From the NCBI RefSeq assembly GCF_014696355.1, contig NZ_JACJQA010000019.1, positions 17,962 through 81,961 on the forward strand: DNA of 64,000 bases. Direction: 5' to 3'. The stretch comes from Pseudanabaena sp. FACHB-1998 (GTDB lineage: Bacteria > Cyanobacteriota > Cyanobacteriia > Pseudanabaenales > Pseudanabaenaceae). A program made the translations under genes and the position numbers. The notes beneath the pieces are model-generated. The model did not search any database and was not told where the DNA came from. It saw only the letters and a program-made list of their open reading frames with translations. Below, in pieces: positions 46,553 through 55,773 of this stretch. Positions within the stretch are counted from its first letter, which is position 1. Each line of letters opens with the position of its first letter.

Positions 46553-47368
46553 ATGAAAGCCGATCTTGAACGGTTGTTAATTTCTGAAGCAGAACTATTA
46601 GAATTAACTGGTTTTGATCGCCAGAAAATTTTAGAGTCAACACAGTTATCTCCGAGACAAACTAAAGTTCAAAAATTGATTTCGATCGCGAGTGCGGCGA
46701 TCGCTTTTATTACCATTGCGAGTATCTTTTTGCCGACTTTACGCATTACAGGTATTGTTTTTCTAATTAGCTTGACCTTGGGGACTTTGAGCTTTGCGAT
46801 CGAATTTGCAGAAGTAGCGGTGTTATTTTTTTGCGTGGCAATTGGCTCGGCAGTGTATTCACTTTTGGTGTTGATAGGAACAACTTTGGGAGTGATTGTA
46901 CTTTGCTTATCCTTAGCGATCGCCTGTGGAGGCGTGACTTTTTTTCTCGCTAAATGGATTATGCAGACTTGGAAGGTTTCCAAAAACTCTCAACAAAAAA
47001 AAGTAATTCCTCCAATTATCTGGCGTTTATTTAAGGAAGTGGATAAATGTAATAGAGCGATCGGTGATATTGATATCTTCGATCAGCTACAAGATGCGGG
47101 TAATCCGATTAAATTAGAATCTAGGGAATCAGCGATCGCAGCTTTACGCATGACCCGTAATGATATTGTTAGGGCAATGAAAACTGAGCGCATTTTGCGA
47201 GAAAATCCTGATTTTCATCCCGATCGCTTTGATATTGATCTCAATGCTTTTGAGGCTTTGCAAATAAGCGATCGGGCTAAGGAATATGGTCGAGTTTTTG
47301 ATACCACTTTGCAAATAGCAATCGATGTGCAGAAAGCCATGCAGGAATTACAGGAATTTAGTAATTAA
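46553..47368 (+). CDS. Membrane protein of unknown function
   Basis: The 271-residue protein has a short cytoplasmic start (LISEAELLELTGFDRQKILE), three or four transmembrane helices between about 40 and 140, and a soluble helical C-terminus. The C-terminal part has RLFKEVDKCNRAIGDIDIFDQ and ALRMTRNDIVRAMKTERILRE. I recognise it only as the kind of cyanobacterial hypothetical found beside other single genes. A terminator-like palindrome follows directly at the stop. Confidence 0.7.
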   Translation: MKADLERLLISEAELLELTGFDRQKILESTQLSPRQTKVQKLISIASAAIAFITIASIFLPTLRITGIVFLISLTLGTLSFAIEFAEVAVLFFCVAIGSAVYSLLVLIGTTLGVIVLCLSLAIACGGVTFFLAKWIMQTWKVSKNSQQKKVIPPIIWRLFKEVDKCNRAIGDIDIFDQLQDAGNPIKLESRESAIAALRMTRNDIVRAMKTERILRENPDFHPDRFDIDLNAFEALQISDRAKEYGRVFDTTLQIAIDVQKAMQELQEFSN

Positions 47369-47412
47369 TCCAAAAAGGAAGGAGGAGCAAAGTGCCGCCT
47401 TCCTTTTTGGAT
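47368..47412 (+). terminator. Terminator after the membrane protein gene
   Basis: A 15-bp outer stem ATCCAAAAAGGAAGG with its inverse; inner bases are partly paired. It starts at the last base of the stop codon. Confidence 0.7.
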
Positions 47413-47417
47413 TTTAT

Positions 47418-47512
47418 AGCTGCTGTCATTCTTGTTAGCACACACAACCAGAAGCGAGTTGCGGCGCTTCGCGCCGCAACTCGCTTCTTGGGTTTTGATT
47501 AGTCCTAATAAA
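47418..47512. repeat. Dispersed palindromic element, family C, copy 2 (intact hairpin)
   Basis: An 18-bp perfect stem (47450-47467 with 47471-47488) around TTC. The flanks GTCATTCTTGTTAGCACAC and TTTTGATTAGTCCTAATA match copy 1 at 1381-1475. Its stem GCGAGTTGCGGCGC is the same as that of family A although the flanks differ. Confidence 0.75.
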
Positions 47513-47565
47513 TTAGAAGCTTATGGGGTAGAGTAAAAGAGTAATTGTGAATAAACTCTATTTCC

Positions 47566-47859
47566 ATGCAAGACGATAAAAGTAAATATGGCAACTCAGA
47601 TGGTGAAGATGAGTTCTTAAAATTGGGAGGGAAAACATCTAATTTTGTGATTTTACCTGCTCAAATTACTTACCATCACATTAAGGTTGAGGAATCGGAT
47701 AAGCCCATCGCGGCAATTAAATATAATGGATTCACCTATAGTTTGTTTCGGACTAGTTCTAGTTGGGCAGAAGTCGAAAAATTAACCAATCGTCTTTCGG
47801 CGGCTTATGTGATTACAGTAATTGCCAAAGGGTGGGCGATCTGGGTATTTGAGTATTAA
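47566..47859 (+). CDS. Small conserved-looking hypothetical protein
   Basis: The 97-residue protein has an acidic start (KYGNSDGEDEFLKLGG) and a compact domain with KPIAAIKYNGFTYSLFRTS, a Trp-containing strand and AKGWAIWVFEY at the end. No signal peptide or membrane helix. I do not recognise a family. Codon use is like its neighbours and HIP1-type sites occur nearby, so it is probably native. Confidence 0.6.
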   Translation: MQDDKSKYGNSDGEDEFLKLGGKTSNFVILPAQITYHHIKVEESDKPIAAIKYNGFTYSLFRTSSSWAEVEKLTNRLSAAYVITVIAKGWAIWVFEY

Positions 47860-47879
47860 GAAAAAGGGGGGGTAAGCGC

Positions 47880-47960
47880 GTGAAATATCCTGACCAAAAA
47901 AATTCGGTCGAAGATGATTTTATTGAGAGTTGGAAATCTGTGACGATCGCCATCTTCTAA
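47880..47960 (+). CDS. Very small ORF (26 residues), uncertain
   Basis: A GTG-started frame with a strong purine-rich ribosome site (AAAAAGGGGGGG) just upstream encodes KYPDQKNSVEDDFIESWK and a few more residues. It starts 20 bp after the preceding gene. It may be a real small protein, a gene remnant or chance. Confidence 0.25.
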   Translation: MKYPDQKNSVEDDFIESWKSVTIAIF

Positions 47961-47996
47961 AAAGTTTACGAGAGCAACCAATCAATTAATTAGATT

Positions 47997-49892
47997 TCAT
48001 TGACGCTGTTCGAGAAGTTCTGTAAAAGCTTGTTCAAAATCTTCATTCGTAATTCGTAAATTTTCGAGTAGATTAGAAGCTTCGCGTTGGTGACGACGGA
48101 TGGCAAAGATGGCGGCGCGATTGCTTAAAAAAGCGAGATCGGCTCCATTCCAATTGTCAGTGCGTTCCGCCCAAATTTCTAAATTTAGATTTTCGTCAAG
48201 GGGGCGATCGCGATTATGGACAGCCAAGATCGAACTGCGGCTATCGCGATCGGGCAAATCCACCATCATGTGTAGCTCAATGCGACCCGATCGCAGTAAG
48301 GCGGGATCGATAAAATCGCGGCGATTAGTTGCGCCAATTACTAACAGCCCTTCCGCCGACTGCAAGCCATCTAGCTCGGTTAAGAGCTGACCAATCACGC
48401 GATCGCTTACGCCGCTATCACCTTGATAGCTGCCTCTCGCAGGGGCAAGGGTATCGATTTCATCAATGAAAATCACACAGGGAGCCGCTTGTCTCGCCTG
48501 AGCAAATAACTGGCGAATTGATTGCTCCGATGCGCCCACCCATTTAGTGAGCAGTTCTGACCCAGCAACGGCAATAAAATTAGCTTGAGCTTGGGTGGCG
48601 ATCGCTTTGGCTAGCAAGGTTTTACCTGTTCCGGGGGAGCCATAGAGCAGCACTCCCCTTGCCGCCTTAGCGCGAGTATGGGCATAGAGGGCAGGATCGA
48701 TTAATGCTCCTGCTACGGCTTCTTGGAGAGTTTGTTTAACCTTGCTGAGTCCACCGATTTCTGACCAATTCACTTTGGGAACTTGGATCTGGAGCGATCG
48801 CAGAACGGCTGGTTGCACTTGCTTGAGCGCGATTTCAAAATCTTCGCGATTAATATCGAGATTTTCGGGAATATCGGCAACGCTTGCCACTTGACGCTTG
48901 AGAGCATTGGTGGCGGCGACTTGGCATAGCCCTTTAATATCAGCTCCCACATAGCCATAGGCGCGATCGGCGATTTCCTCTAAATCGACATCGGCAGTTA
49001 ACGGCATCGATCGCGTATGGATGCCGAGAATTTCGCGACGGGCTTTGCGATCGGGAATGGGAAAGATGATTTCGCGATCAAATCTTCCGGGGCGGCGCAG
49101 GGCGGGATCGATCGCATCAGGTCGATTTGTAGCCGCAAGGACAATGACTCCTTTCGTTTCTGCAAATCCATCCATTAAGCCGAGTAACTGCGCCACTAGC
49201 CGCTTTTCCACTTCTCCTTCCACATTGGCGCGATTGGGAACGAGGGCATCGATCTCATCGATGAAAATCAAACAGGGAGAAGATTTGGCAGCTTTCTCAA
49301 ATACCTGTCTAAGCCGAGTTTCGGCTTCGCCGTAGTATTTACTAATGATTTCAGGCCCAACGATCGCGATGTAATTTACGCCCAAGACATTAGCAAGCGA
49401 TCGCGCTGTGAGGGTTTTGCCTGTACCGGGGGGGCCCACGAGGAGAACGCCTTTAGGTGGTTCGAGTCCTAATTGCACTAAGACATCGGGACGTTTGAGA
49501 GGGATTTCCACCAGATCTCGCAATTGGGCGAGGGTATCGCCTAAGCCGCCCACCAATTCGGCGATCTCTACGGGTGTGGTATTTGACTCGTTAGAAATAT
49601 TCGGCTTTTGCGGTTTGGTGACTTCGGGAGAGCTAACTTCGCGATCGCTACCTGTAGCAGTCGTGACGGAAGATTTAGGAATATTGCCACGACGGGGAAT
49701 ACTGGACAGGGGGCGCGAAGTGACATTTACCTGTGTGCGAATTTCCCCAGATTTTTGCTTTTCGTCTAATTTTTGAGCGAGATCGATGAGTTGATCGAGG
49801 TTAAGTAATTGTTTAACGTCATCCACTAAGGATTCCAAGCCTTCTACTTTAAAAGCAAATTTATCCTTAAAATTATCCTGTTCATTACTCAT
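47997..49892 (-). CDS. Double AAA+ ATPase, CDC48/VCP-like
   Basis: I start at ATG 49890-49892 (MSNEQDNFKD), which has AAGGA upstream; the frame runs 11 residues further. The 631-residue protein has an N-terminal acidic and disordered region of about 105 residues. The first AAA domain has Walker A GPPGTGKT at 153-160, then IFIDEIDAL and an Arg-finger region RRPGRFDRE. The second AAA domain has GSPGTGKT at 418-425 and IFIDEIDTL. It lacks the FtsH protease and membrane parts and the normal CDC48 N-domain. It probably unfolds or remodels proteins as a hexamer in the cytoplasm; substrate unknown. Confidence 0.85.
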   Translation of the reverse strand: MSNEQDNFKDKFAFKVEGLESLVDDVKQLLNLDQLIDLAQKLDEKQKSGEIRTQVNVTSRPLSSIPRRGNIPKSSVTTATGSDREVSSPEVTKPQKPNISNESNTTPVEIAELVGGLGDTLAQLRDLVEIPLKRPDVLVQLGLEPPKGVLLVGPPGTGKTLTARSLANVLGVNYIAIVGPEIISKYYGEAETRLRQVFEKAAKSSPCLIFIDEIDALVPNRANVEGEVEKRLVAQLLGLMDGFAETKGVIVLAATNRPDAIDPALRRPGRFDREIIFPIPDRKARREILGIHTRSMPLTADVDLEEIADRAYGYVGADIKGLCQVAATNALKRQVASVADIPENLDINREDFEIALKQVQPAVLRSLQIQVPKVNWSEIGGLSKVKQTLQEAVAGALIDPALYAHTRAKAARGVLLYGSPGTGKTLLAKAIATQAQANFIAVAGSELLTKWVGASEQSIRQLFAQARQAAPCVIFIDEIDTLAPARGSYQGDSGVSDRVIGQLLTELDGLQSAEGLLVIGATNRRDFIDPALLRSGRIELHMMVDLPDRDSRSSILAVHNRDRPLDENLNLEIWAERTDNWNGADLAFLSNRAAIFAIRRHQREASNLLENLRITNEDFEQAFTELLEQRQ

Positions 49893-49920
49893 CGATCTAG
49901 TTCCTTTTAAAAATAACCCC

Positions 49921-49957
49921 ACCATAGAATCTGGTGACCCGCACCAGATTCTATGGT
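49921..49957. repeat. 16-bp perfect palindrome between divergent genes
   Basis: The arms ACCATAGAATCTGGTG (49921-49936) and its inverse (49942-49957) lie between the starts of the leftward AAA gene and the rightward GGCT-like gene. It is 29 bp before the AAA start codon, so it would be in that gene's leader or operator. Confidence 0.75.
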
Positions 49958-50149
49958 TTAAATTTATGCTTAGAGATACGCTACACAGTAAGAAACTAAT
50001 TTTTAGAAGTGCGGCTTTGCTGCGCTGCTAAAAATTGGGGTTTTCTTAAATTGCATATTTCTTACATATTCACTATGTTAACGCCGATTGAGAGGCGATC
50101 GCATCAGCATAAAAACCTTCAAACTCAGATTAGGGTGGGCTTAATATCT

Positions 50150-50584
50150 ATGGAAAGCACAGATTCCTGTCAAGTCTTTGTCTATGGCACGCTCAAGCCT
50201 AACGAAGCCAATTATGCGAAATATTGCGAGGGCAAAATTCTCACGCAGCAACCAGCGATCGCCTATGGTAAGTTATTTGCGCTGCCGATGGGCTATCCTG
50301 CGATGATTCAAGGCGATCGGGAGGTGCAGGGTTATTTATTCTCTTTTGAGGACGATCACATTTTCGAGTCCCTTGATGAATTAGAAGATTATCAAAGCGA
50401 TCGCCATTTTTCGGAAAATTTATATACACGCCAACGCATTGAGATATTTGATTTGGAAAGAATTTCTCTGGGTTGGGCATGGACATATTTGATGACCCTA
50501 GAGCAAGTCTCTAAGTTTGGCGGAATTTATCTGGAAAATGGTCTATGGGTTGCTGTATCTAAACCTTTCCCACTCAAGAAATAG
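50150..50584 (+). CDS. Gamma-glutamylcyclotransferase (AIG2/GGCT)-like protein
   Basis: I start at ATG 50150 (MESTDSCQVFVYGTLKP); the frame is open from a GTG at 50009 inside an imperfect hairpin, but that extension is not family-like. The 144-residue protein has the phosphate-binding-type VFVYGTLKPNEANY loop, LPMGYPAMIQ, VQGYLFSFEDDH and the acidic SLDELEDYQ, where the catalytic Glu is expected. GGCT-fold enzymes cyclise gamma-glutamyl amines or dipeptides to 5-oxoproline. The last codons (PFPLKK and stop) lie within a family D palindrome. Confidence 0.8.
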   Translation: MESTDSCQVFVYGTLKPNEANYAKYCEGKILTQQPAIAYGKLFALPMGYPAMIQGDREVQGYLFSFEDDHIFESLDELEDYQSDRHFSENLYTRQRIEIFDLERISLGWAWTYLMTLEQVSKFGGIYLENGLWVAVSKPFPLKK

Positions 50585-50643
50585 CTAGGCGCGGCTTCGC
50601 CACGCCTAGCTATTTCTTGAGTGGGAAGGAAGTAGGCATAATT
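50567..50643 (+). repeat. Family D palindrome, copy 3, overlapping the GGCT gene end
   Basis: A 23-bp perfect stem (50569-50591 with 50603-50625) with outer CTTTCCCACT/AGTGGGAAGG, as in 14341-14415. The left arm encodes the last residues and the stop of the GGCT-like gene. It probably also ends transcription. Confidence 0.75.
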
Positions 50644-50652
50644 AATTACAAA

Positions 50653-50703
50653 CCCAAGCCCGTAAAGTTGCGTCCCGAAGGGACGCAACTTTACGGGCTT
50701 GGG
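50653..50703 (-). repeat. 24-bp perfect palindrome between convergent genes
   Basis: The arms at 50653-50676 and 50680-50703 around GAA, apex GCGTCCC/GGGACGC. It lies 37 bp past the end of the leftward ccdA gene and may terminate it. Confidence 0.75.
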
Positions 50704-50739
50704 CAATTTATTTTGCACAAGCACTTCAGTACAGAAATT

Positions 50740-51495
50740 TTAAGTAACTTTACTCAAAATGGAAATTGTGCCAAAACCAATCAAGATCACCCCACTCACC
50801 CAATTGAGCCAACTTGACCAGCGACGGATTTCTAAAAACTGCTTGATGAGTCCTGTAAATGTCCCTGCGATCGCCAGAGGTAAGACCGAACCGATCGCGT
50901 AAGCTAGCAAAAATTCCGTACCAATCAGTAAATTTCCTGAGCCTGAAACCCAAGCTAAAAGCGTAACTAACACAGGCGTACTACAAGGGGAAGCCACAAA
51001 TCCAAAGGATAGACCAATTAAAACTGAACGCAGTCCTTGCGGTAAATTTTGAGATATTTCCCAATTTCCCAAACTGGGCATTCGCAAAGAAATTACTTCC
51101 AATAGTTGCAAGCCCATGACGATCGCGAGAATTCCCATCACTACCGTCCAACCCCAAGCGGTTTGTCCATAGATTTTGCCCAGCAGCGCCGCCGCCAGCC
51201 CGAAACCCGTCAAGGCGATCGCAAAGCCTAAGCAGAACCAAGCCGATTGTCCTGCCGCTTTCCATGTGCTTTTGGCTTCGTAGCCCCCAATATAGCCAAT
51301 GGTGAGGGGCAACATGGACAAGGTGCATGGAGTCAGACTAGTCGCTAATCCTGCCAAAAAGACTACGCCAACGGTTGTCCATGAGGCATGGTTCAGTTGG
51401 GTTAACACCAAAGTATTAACCCCTTGTTCGAGTTGGTAAAACCCATAGGCAAGCGATCGCCCAAAAGTATAAAAAGCATCAAGAATGTGGATCAT
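50740..51495 (-). CDS. ccdA: Cytochrome c biogenesis / thiol transport protein CcdA
   Basis: I start at ATG 51493-51495 (MIHILDAFYTFGRSLAY). The 251-residue protein has six transmembrane helices and the two redox Cys in SLTPCTLSMLPLTIGYIGG and VASPCSTPVL, the DsbD-beta/CcdA signature. It moves reducing equivalents from cytoplasmic thioredoxin across the thylakoid or plasma membrane for cytochrome c maturation (system II). The length is typical. The companion CcsB/Ccs1 genes are not in this window. It is followed by a long palindrome and preceded by the FGE fusion gene on the same strand. Confidence 0.93.
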   Translation of the reverse strand: MIHILDAFYTFGRSLAYGFYQLEQGVNTLVLTQLNHASWTTVGVVFLAGLATSLTPCTLSMLPLTIGYIGGYEAKSTWKAAGQSAWFCLGFAIALTGFGLAAALLGKIYGQTAWGWTVVMGILAIVMGLQLLEVISLRMPSLGNWEISQNLPQGLRSVLIGLSFGFVASPCSTPVLVTLLAWVSGSGNLLIGTEFLLAYAIGSVLPLAIAGTFTGLIKQFLEIRRWSSWLNWVSGVILIGFGTISILSKVT

Positions 51496-51582
51496 AAATA
51501 TTGATGATACTACTACAGTGCAAGGGCTGCGCTTTGATCCTAAATTACTACTGGAACTATGACACTTCTGAGCACTGAGCAC

Positions 51583-52941
51583 TTAGTTTGCCGCAATTAC
51601 CACCCGAAAACCGATATCTTTGTAACGATCACTTTGCCAATGCCATTCACGACTTGCAGAACGACAAAGCCTCGCCTCATTACTCCATGAACCACCCTTG
51701 CGTACTCGCCGCCCTGAATTACCTTCAAGCCAAGGCGTACCATCCGCAGGCGCACTATTAAAATTATCGTGCCAAACATCCTCACACCATTCCCAAACGC
51801 CGCCATGCATTTCGTAGAGTCCCCAAGGATTGGGAACTTTCTGCCCAACGGGTTGCGATCGCTTGTTAGCATTGTCCACAAACCACGCATAATCACTAAG
51901 CTGCGCTGGACTGTCGCCAAAATGATAGGTCGTATTCGTACCCGCACGACAGGCATATTCCCATTCAGCTTCACTGGGTAAACGGTAAGCATGAGCATGG
52001 GGCGATCGCGCGGCTAACTTTTGGCAAAAATCCTGAGCCTCTAGCCAAGATATATTTTCCATTGGCGCTTGCAAACTCTCTCGAAAATTGGCGGAATTGC
52101 TCCCCATGATGGCAAACCACTGCTCCTGAGTGACCGCAAACTTCGCCATATAAAAAGCCCTGACCTGCACTTCCACCAAAGGTGATTCATTATCTCTTCT
52201 TCCCAATTCATTAACTGGCGAACCCAGCATAAATTTCCCCGATGGAATCCGCACCATTTCGATCACAATTCCATTTCCCAATTCATCTCGAAAAGCTTTT
52301 TCGCCTCGCTTAATCGGATCGCGTGGCGGTTCGGGAATCTTCGGAGCTTCTACAATAACGATAGGTTGGGGCTGAGGTTTGAGTCGGTCTAAGGCGATCG
52401 CCAAGGAAAATCCCGCGATCGCTGATCCTGCATTTATTAATAGTTGTCGCCTATTTAGCGTGATGGGAATTTTGGCTACTTGCACCAAAGATTGAGCGAT
52501 CGACAATGCTTTAACTGTTGACACCTCTAAAGCCTTAGACGATTTTTCTCTGGTCTTCTCTTTATCAACAACATCCACAAATCGACTAAATTCTTGGCGA
52601 AACTCTTCTAAATACGCATAACCTTCTACATAGTCGCGCACTAACCAATAATAGTTCTCTTCCTTAAAAAAAGCCCTTACCTTGGGTGCAAGCGTATAAT
52701 TCTGTCCAATTTCATACAGCTTAGTTGCGATCGCTTCATGATCAAATTTATGCTCACATTCCTTTCCAGTATCCCCAAGTTCCACAACATGCCAGCAATA
52801 AATCACACAAAGCGGCTTCACAATTGCAGGAATTTCTAGATTTTCAGCAAGATAAATCACCAAAGAGATGACATCAAAATCTTCATTATCAAGACTTCGC
52901 TGAATGCGATAACGATTGCTCAGAATGCGATCTAACTCCAT
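51583..52941 (-). CDS. Truncated kinase-like domain fused to a formylglycine-enzyme (SUMF1) domain
   Basis: The 452-residue protein begins LSNRYRIQRSL, the usual start of cyanobacterial Ser/Thr kinases. The Gly-rich loop reads LDNEDFD, and only the N-lobe and hinge equivalent (NYYWLVRDYVEGYAYLEEF) remain; no HRD or DFG motif follows. A Tat- or membrane-like stretch (NRRQLLINAGSAIAGFSLAIA) lies near 163-185. A complete FGE-type domain then runs from about 230: MVRIPSGKFMLGSPVNE, YRLPSEAEWEYACRAG, GVWEWCEDVW and RVRKGGSWSNEARLCRSASR. In this family such domains are often structural. The substrate is unknown. Confidence 0.82.
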   Translation of the reverse strand: MELDRILSNRYRIQRSLDNEDFDVISLVIYLAENLEIPAIVKPLCVIYCWHVVELGDTGKECEHKFDHEAIATKLYEIGQNYTLAPKVRAFFKEENYYWLVRDYVEGYAYLEEFRQEFSRFVDVVDKEKTREKSSKALEVSTVKALSIAQSLVQVAKIPITLNRRQLLINAGSAIAGFSLAIALDRLKPQPQPIVIVEAPKIPEPPRDPIKRGEKAFRDELGNGIVIEMVRIPSGKFMLGSPVNELGRRDNESPLVEVQVRAFYMAKFAVTQEQWFAIMGSNSANFRESLQAPMENISWLEAQDFCQKLAARSPHAHAYRLPSEAEWEYACRAGTNTTYHFGDSPAQLSDYAWFVDNANKRSQPVGQKVPNPWGLYEMHGGVWEWCEDVWHDNFNSAPADGTPWLEGNSGRRVRKGGSWSNEARLCRSASREWHWQSDRYKDIGFRVVIAAN

Positions 52942-53095
52942 ACTAAAATTGTATCTCTTCCCTTAATACATTTCATAAGATCGGAGATCGCGCTGAAGAT
53001 TAAATTGTAGAATTTCTAGAAATACCTTTAGAATTAGTCAAGAGTGTAATTTTTTAAAAATCCGTAAATTAAAATATTGATTCGGAGAAGCGAAT

Positions 53096-53176
53096 ATGAC
53101 TAGTGTTGTTACTGATGTACTATTTCCTAATCTCGCAATTACTTCAGAACAAATTTTTGTAAAAGCAGGAATTTAG
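53096..53176 (+). CDS. Very small ORF (26 residues) upstream of nadC, uncertain
   Basis: ATG at 53096 has a good ribosome site (CGGAGAAG) and encodes MTSVVTDVLFPNLAITSEQ plus seven residues. It ends 29 bp before nadC. It could be a leader peptide or the start of a gene that was deleted. The rest of the gap 52942-53205 shows nothing else. Confidence 0.3.
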   Translation: MTSVVTDVLFPNLAITSEQIFVKAGI

Positions 53177-53205
53177 GATTTTTCCATAACCCCAAAACCA
53201 ACATA

Positions 53206-54057
53206 ATGCTTCCTCCCTTTATAGTTTTAGATCCGATCCTTCAAGACTGGTTACGTGAAGATATTGGGCGTGGTGATCGCTCTACTAGTGGTTTATTTCC
53301 AGGTGGCAATGCGCCTATTGGTCAGGCTGTATGGATTGCTAAAGCGGATGGTGTCATCGCAGGTTTAGCGATCGCCGCTAGAGTTTTTCGATTGTTAGAT
53401 GCTGATGTGAGTTTTGTGGCGATCGCGCAGGATGGCAAACCCGTCAAAACTGGCGATCTGATAGCCAAAATTAACGGTAGCCTCGCCACATTACTCATGG
53501 GCGAAAGAGTGGCGCTCAATCTCGTCATGCGTCTATCGGGAATAGCCAGTACAACTGCCGAATATGTTAAAGCGATCGCCCATACAAAAACTCGTTTAGT
53601 CGATACGCGTAAGACGATTCCGGGAATGCGAATTATGGAAAAATATGCCACTTTTATTGGTGGAGCTATCAATCATCGCTATGGGCTAGATGATGCGGTG
53701 ATGCTCAAGGATAATCATATTGCAGCCGCAGGAGGAATTAAGGAAGCAGTGCAGAGAGTGCGAGAAAATATTCCTTTTACAACTTCGATTGAAGTAGAAA
53801 CGGAATCGATCGCTCAAGTTAGGGAAGCGGTGCAGCTAAATCTAGATGTGATTATGCTGGATAATATGCCCCTATCGATGATGCGTGATGCGATCGCGAT
53901 TATTCGCCAGCATAGTCCCCATACGAAAATCGAAGCTTCAGGAAATATTACTCTTGAGACGATTGCCCAAGTTGCGGAACTGGGAATGGATTATATTTCT
54001 ACTTCGGCAATGGTGACGCGATCGCCTTGGCTAGACATCAGTATGCGAATCAAATAA
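53206..54057 (+). CDS. nadC: Nicotinate-nucleotide pyrophosphorylase (carboxylating)
   Basis: The 283-residue enzyme has the QPRTase features LREDIGRGDRST, GERVALNLVMRLSGIAS, the catalytic TRKTIPGMR, GGAINHRYGLDDAVMLKDNH, EVETESIAQ and a C-terminal TSAMVTRSPWLDISMRI. It converts quinolinate and PRPP to nicotinate mononucleotide in de novo NAD synthesis in the cytoplasm. The length is normal. It is monocistronic; a terminator pair follows. Confidence 0.95.
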   Translation: MLPPFIVLDPILQDWLREDIGRGDRSTSGLFPGGNAPIGQAVWIAKADGVIAGLAIAARVFRLLDADVSFVAIAQDGKPVKTGDLIAKINGSLATLLMGERVALNLVMRLSGIASTTAEYVKAIAHTKTRLVDTRKTIPGMRIMEKYATFIGGAINHRYGLDDAVMLKDNHIAAAGGIKEAVQRVRENIPFTTSIEVETESIAQVREAVQLNLDVIMLDNMPLSMMRDAIAIIRQHSPHTKIEASGNITLETIAQVAELGMDYISTSAMVTRSPWLDISMRIK

Positions 54058-54062
54058 CTCCC

Positions 54063-54089
54063 CAAAAAGATTGCTAAGCAATCTTTTTG
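54063..54089 (+). terminator. Terminator of nadC
   Basis: A 12-bp perfect stem CAAAAAGATTGC with its inverse around TAA; outer CTCC/GGAG also pairs. Confidence 0.85.
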
Positions 54090-54113
54090 AGGAGTTTGTG
54101 CAAATCAAATGAA

Positions 54114-54140
54114 AAAAAAGAGCGCTTTGCGCTCTTTTTT
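54114..54140 (-). terminator. Terminator of ndhD
   Basis: A 12-bp perfect stem AAAAAAGAGCGC with its inverse around TTT, 23 bp after the ndhD stop. Confidence 0.85.
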
Positions 54141-54162
54141 ATTTGCAGAATTTCGATCTAGG

Positions 54163-55773
54163 CTATTCCACAATTCCTAATAGAGATGGAGGAATTGTTT
54201 GGGGAAGTTGGGGAGCAATAAAACCTGATGAGTAAAGATGAGGATTAGACTGAGCAACTAAACTAAAGGCATCGCGAGCCTGTTCGGTTACCGCCACAGT
54301 TTTAACATCATAGGTTTGAGTCGCCAACTTGGGATACAAACCGATCGCCACAATCGGAACTAGTAGGCAAGCGGCAACAAATACTTCGCGAGGCTTAGCA
54401 TCACTAATATATTTATCAAGAAGCAAATTGGGATTTGTCTTGCCATAGAAGACTTGACGTAGGGTCGAAAGCAGATAGATAGGAGTAATAATTACACCGA
54501 CTGCGGCGAGGAAAATCATCACAATCTTAAAATTGGAAGCATAGACATCACTGCTCGTAATACCGAGGAAAATCTTCAATTCGCTTACAAATCCACTCAT
54601 CCCGGGCAATGCGAGAGAAGCCATTGCCGAAGCCGTCATCAATGCAAAAGCCTTGGGCATGATTTTCGCAAGACCGCCCATTTCATCCATCATTAAAGTA
54701 TGAGTGCGATCGTAGGTGACTCCCGCAAGGAAGAATAATGCACCTGCAATCAAGCCATGAGATAGCATCTGTAAAACTGCCCCACTTACACCAAGGTCGT
54801 TAAAGGAAGCAAGTCCCACCAAAATGAAACCCATGTGCGAAAGCGAAGAATAGGCAAGACGGCGCTTCAGATTTTGTTGGGCAAAGGCGGCGATCGCACC
54901 GTAAACAATTCCCACCACGCCCAAAATTGCTAGGAGAGGCGCAAAGTAAACATGAGCATTAGGCAGCATTTCAATATTGAAACGGATTAAAGCGTAGCCC
55001 CCCATTTTCAGCAATACGCCTGCTAATACCATTGATACAGGTGCAGAAGCTTCCCCGTGAGCATCGGGCAACCATGTATGCAAGGGAAAAATCGGCAGCT
55101 TCACCCCAAAGGCAATCAAGAAACCAGCATAGGCTAATAACTCAAAGGCGATCGGATATTGCTTCATTCCCAATTCCGCCATATTGAAGGTGGTAGTATC
55201 GCCATAAAAAGCCATGGCTAAACCAGCGACGAGAATGAAGATCGAACCAAGAGCCGTATACAAAATAAATTTAGTAGCGGCATAAAGACGCTTAGCACCA
55301 CCCCAAATCGAAATCAGTAGATAGACAGGAACTAACTCTAATTCCCACATAAAGAAGAACAGTAATAAATCCTGGGCCGCAAATACGCCAATTTGAGCGG
55401 TATATAAACAGAGCATCAAGAAATAAAAGAGTCTAGGCTTTTCGGTAACGTTCCAGCTAGCAAAAATCGCCAGTGTGGTAATTAAACCTGTCAATAAAAT
55501 AAGTGGCATGGACAACCCATCCACAGCCAAAGCCCAATTTAAACCAAGGCTGGGAATCCAAGGGTAGGTTTCGGTCATCTGGAATGCTGATTCATGCAGG
55601 TTGTATTGACTCCAAAAGCCATAAACCATTAAAGATAGTTCTATAAAACTAACGGCTACGGCATACGATCGCACTGTCTTGCCGTACTTATCAGGAATAA
55701 AGGGAATCGCGAAGGCGGCGACTAGGGGAAACAGGAGAATTGTTGTAAGCCAAGGAAATTCTGCAACAGACAT
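54163..55773 (-). CDS. ndhD: NAD(P)H-quinone oxidoreductase subunit 4 (NdhD)
   Basis: The 536-residue protein has about fourteen transmembrane helices. The proton-channel motifs are [16 protein letters not shown] (with the conserved Glu), [30 protein letters not shown] and SHMGFILVG. It is the antiporter-like subunit of NDH-1. In cyanobacteria the NdhD variants separate respiratory or cyclic (D1/D2) from CO2-uptake (D3/D4) complexes. No ndhF or CO2-uptake gene lies beside it, which favours the D1/D2 type, but this is inference. It stands alone. Confidence 0.95.
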   Translation of the reverse strand: MSVAEFPWLTTILLFPLVAAFAIPFIPDKYGKTVRSYAVAVSFIELSLMVYGFWSQYNLHESAFQMTETYPWIPSLGLNWALAVDGLSMPLILLTGLITTLAIFASWNVTEKPRLFYFLMLCLYTAQIGVFAAQDLLLFFFMWELELVPVYLLISIWGGAKRLYAATKFILYTALGSIFILVAGLAMAFYGDTTTFNMAELGMKQYPIAFELLAYAGFLIAFGVKLPIFPLHTWLPDAHGEASAPVSMVLAGVLLKMGGYALIRFNIEMLPNAHVYFAPLLAILGVVGIVYGAIAAFAQQNLKRRLAYSSLSHMGFILVGLASFNDLGVSGAVLQMLSHGLIAGALFFLAGVTYDRTHTLMMDEMGGLAKIMPKAFALMTASAMASLALPGMSGFVSELKIFLGITSSDVYASNFKIVMIFLAAVGVIITPIYLLSTLRQVFYGKTNPNLLLDKYISDAKPREVFVAACLLVPIVAIGLYPKLATQTYDVKTVAVTEQARDAFSLVAQSNPHLYSSGFIAPQLPQTIPPSLLGIVE

